A stretch of 7,049 nucleotides of DNA, taken from assembly GCA_017989935.1 (NCBI GenBank), contig JAGNOY010000102.1:1-7049 (forward strand), in the 5' to 3' direction. Of the stretch, positions 5,926 through 7,049 are shown one piece after another. Position 1 is the first letter of the stretch, and each line of letters begins with the position of its first letter. Under the pieces are notes generated by a model. It ran no database searches. It saw nothing but the letters and a program-made list of their open reading frames with translations, and was not told the DNA's origin. The position numbers and the translations under genes were made by a program. Source of the stretch: Chitinophagaceae bacterium (GTDB taxonomy: Bacteria > Bacteroidota > Bacteroidia > Chitinophagales > Chitinophagaceae).

Positions 5926-6753
5926 ATGAAAAAGTACAGCACATTATTTGTTTTACTTCTTTTAAATAATGTCACTTTTGGACAAGTACTAAGCCTTACT
6001 ACAAAGCAAGACACAATTATAGATAAGTATTTAGTAAATGGAGCTTATAAATACCACTATACACTGCAAAGTTGGGGCGATAATATTAATCTCGCGCTTA
6101 AACAAGACTCCACAATTGCTTTGCTTTGGCAACAAAAGGCATTGCCATTTTGGAAAACGAAAAAGTATGATTTAGCAGTACTTTGTTATGACAAAGCTGT
6201 ACTCCTTGATAGGGCAAATTATTTAGGGCGAAGAGGCTATTTGAAATGTATCTTTCAGAAGGATTACAAAGGTGCGATTGCTGATATGGAAATGGCTGAA
6301 AAAGAATTTGGCTACAGCTATCAAAATGACCATTCCTACCCATTTTATATTTCACTATGCTATTTGCAATTAAATGAATTTGAGAAAGCTGAGCAAATTT
6401 TACAAAAAGACTTTGAAAAAACTAAACATGAGCATGGTGAAAATTGGATCCATTTTTTAGATTTATTTTATATGGGTATTATCCAATATGAATTGAGGAA
6501 TTACGACAAAGCGATTACTTTTTTTGACAAAACTCTTAACAATTATAACAATTTCTCTGATGCTAAATACTATAAAGGGTTATGTTTATTGCAAAAAGGT
6601 GACATAACAAATGCTGAAATATTAATGAGAGGAGCAAAAATAAATTTTGATCAAGGATACATAATTAACGAGGATGATTCATCTTATGAAATGTACCCAT
6701 ACAAAGTTAATTGGGTGATGGCAAAATGGACAATACCCAACTGCAAAGAATAA
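5926..6753 (+). CDS. Secreted tetratricopeptide-repeat protein
   Basis: A 275-residue protein with a signal peptide at about 1-19 (MKKYSTLFVLLLLNNVTFG, cleavage before Q20). The mature part carries about five TPR-like helical hairpins: 62-95 (WQQKALPFWKTKKYDLAVLCY), 97-129 (RRGYLKCIFQKDYKGAIADME), 137-170 (YISLCYLQLNEFEKAEQIL), 178-211 (YMGIIQYELRNYDKAITFF) and 212-245 (YYKGLCLLQKGDITNAEIL). The repeats show the usual W/Y, G, A and Y/F positions. TPR arrays bind other proteins, so this is probably a periplasmic or surface adaptor; no catalytic domain is seen and no partner can be named. The C-terminal 30 residues fall outside the repeats. It follows repeat copy C and seems to be transcribed on its own. 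The ATG at 5926 is chosen because it begins the signal peptide exactly. Confidence 0.85.
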   Translation: MKKYSTLFVLLLLNNVTFGQVLSLTTKQDTIIDKYLVNGAYKYHYTLQSWGDNINLALKQDSTIALLWQQKALPFWKTKKYDLAVLCYDKAVLLDRANYLGRRGYLKCIFQKDYKGAIADMEMAEKEFGYSYQNDHSYPFYISLCYLQLNEFEKAEQILQKDFEKTKHEHGENWIHFLDLFYMGIIQYELRNYDKAITFFDKTLNNYNNFSDAKYYKGLCLLQKGDITNAEILMRGAKINFDQGYIINEDDSSYEMYPYKVNWVMAKWTIPNCKE

Positions 6754-7049
6754 AACTTCTGCTAATATTGGTTTTGCATCAGTGTCGCTTAAATAGGGAC
6801 TGTTTGTTTCACTAGTGCCTCAAATTCAAGGAAACGTTTAAATGAGAATAATGCAATTTGTCCTTTATACGATGATATAGAAGTTGAAGATGCTTGTGAG
6901 AAATGATATATCGTAAATAATATACAAGCTTTTCGAACAGACAGGGGTATTACATGCACTAATTGATCACCTAATTTCCTTCAAACTTTCTGAAATCAGT
7001 TGTTTTCATGAAATATAGTAGATCGAATTTAGGAGAAGCTGATTATAGA
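6754..7049. other. Right-end stretch without a convincing gene
   Basis: No complete gene is seen in these 296 bases. There is an imperfect inverted repeat, TACGATgATAT (6868-6878) with ATATATCGTA (6906-6915), ten pairs and one bulge, with a 27-base loop. Short open stretches lie in different frames: 6793-6906, 6917-7018 and a frame from ATG at 7008 that is open to the window edge (MKYSRSNLGEADYR). The last could be the start of a gene continuing outside, but it has no recognisable promoter or domain. A decayed gene is also possible. Confidence 0.3.

Noticed and set aside
1..7049. CRISPR array, tRNA or rRNA gene
   Set aside because: No regularly spaced direct repeats and no cloverleaf or rRNA-like sequence were seen on either strand; the repeats A-C are dispersed and structured, not tandem with spacers.

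Overview
The window looks like a piece of an AT-rich Bacteroidetes chromosome, probably of the Chitinophagales/Sphingobacteriales type. This rests on three things: promoter boxes of the form TAnnTTTG in front of several genes, starts without clear Shine-Dalgarno sequences, and families typical of that phylum (an M16 peptidase tail, a PurN with the YGGKGMYG loop, a secreted DUF4197 protein). The placement is inferred from sequence character, not from a database match.

Layout. At the left edge (to 293, +) is the C-terminal end of an M16-family zinc peptidase-like protein, with a possible terminator overlapping its stop codon. Converging on it from the right is asnS (559-1986, -), a complete asparaginyl-tRNA synthetase. 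Its promoter box lies so close to the ATG that the mRNA may be leaderless. A divergent region (1987-2301) carries promoters for asnS and for a tight three-gene + strand cluster: purN (2302-2871), a 3-hydroxybutyrate dehydrogenase (2883-3656) and an alpha/beta hydrolase (3666-4523), with gaps of 11 and 9 bases. A 392-base non-coding stretch with nested inverted repeats follows. Then come two secreted proteins with their own candidate promoters: a DUF4197 protein (4916-5704) and a TPR-repeat protein (5926-6753). The last 296 bases hold no convincing gene.

How the genes relate. asnS (translation) and purN (purine synthesis) are housekeeping genes. The dehydrogenase keeps every substrate-binding residue expected of D-3-hydroxybutyrate dehydrogenase. 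Its hydrolase neighbour could plausibly supply a hydroxy acid from an ester, but that link is inference. The DUF4197 and TPR proteins are exported proteins of unknown role.

The most interesting signal is outside the genes. Three intergenic gaps (383-510, 2054-2134, 5726-5833) each hold one copy of the same GC-rich element. Each copy starts with a T-run followed by GGG, and its two ends pair with each other. The paired ends differ between copies by compensating changes (T-A to C-G, and G-C to C-G). Inside are hairpins of unrelated sequence, separated by two copies of a conserved unit of about 17-19 bases. This points to a mobile or structured-RNA repeat family whose fold is conserved while its hairpin sequences are free to change.
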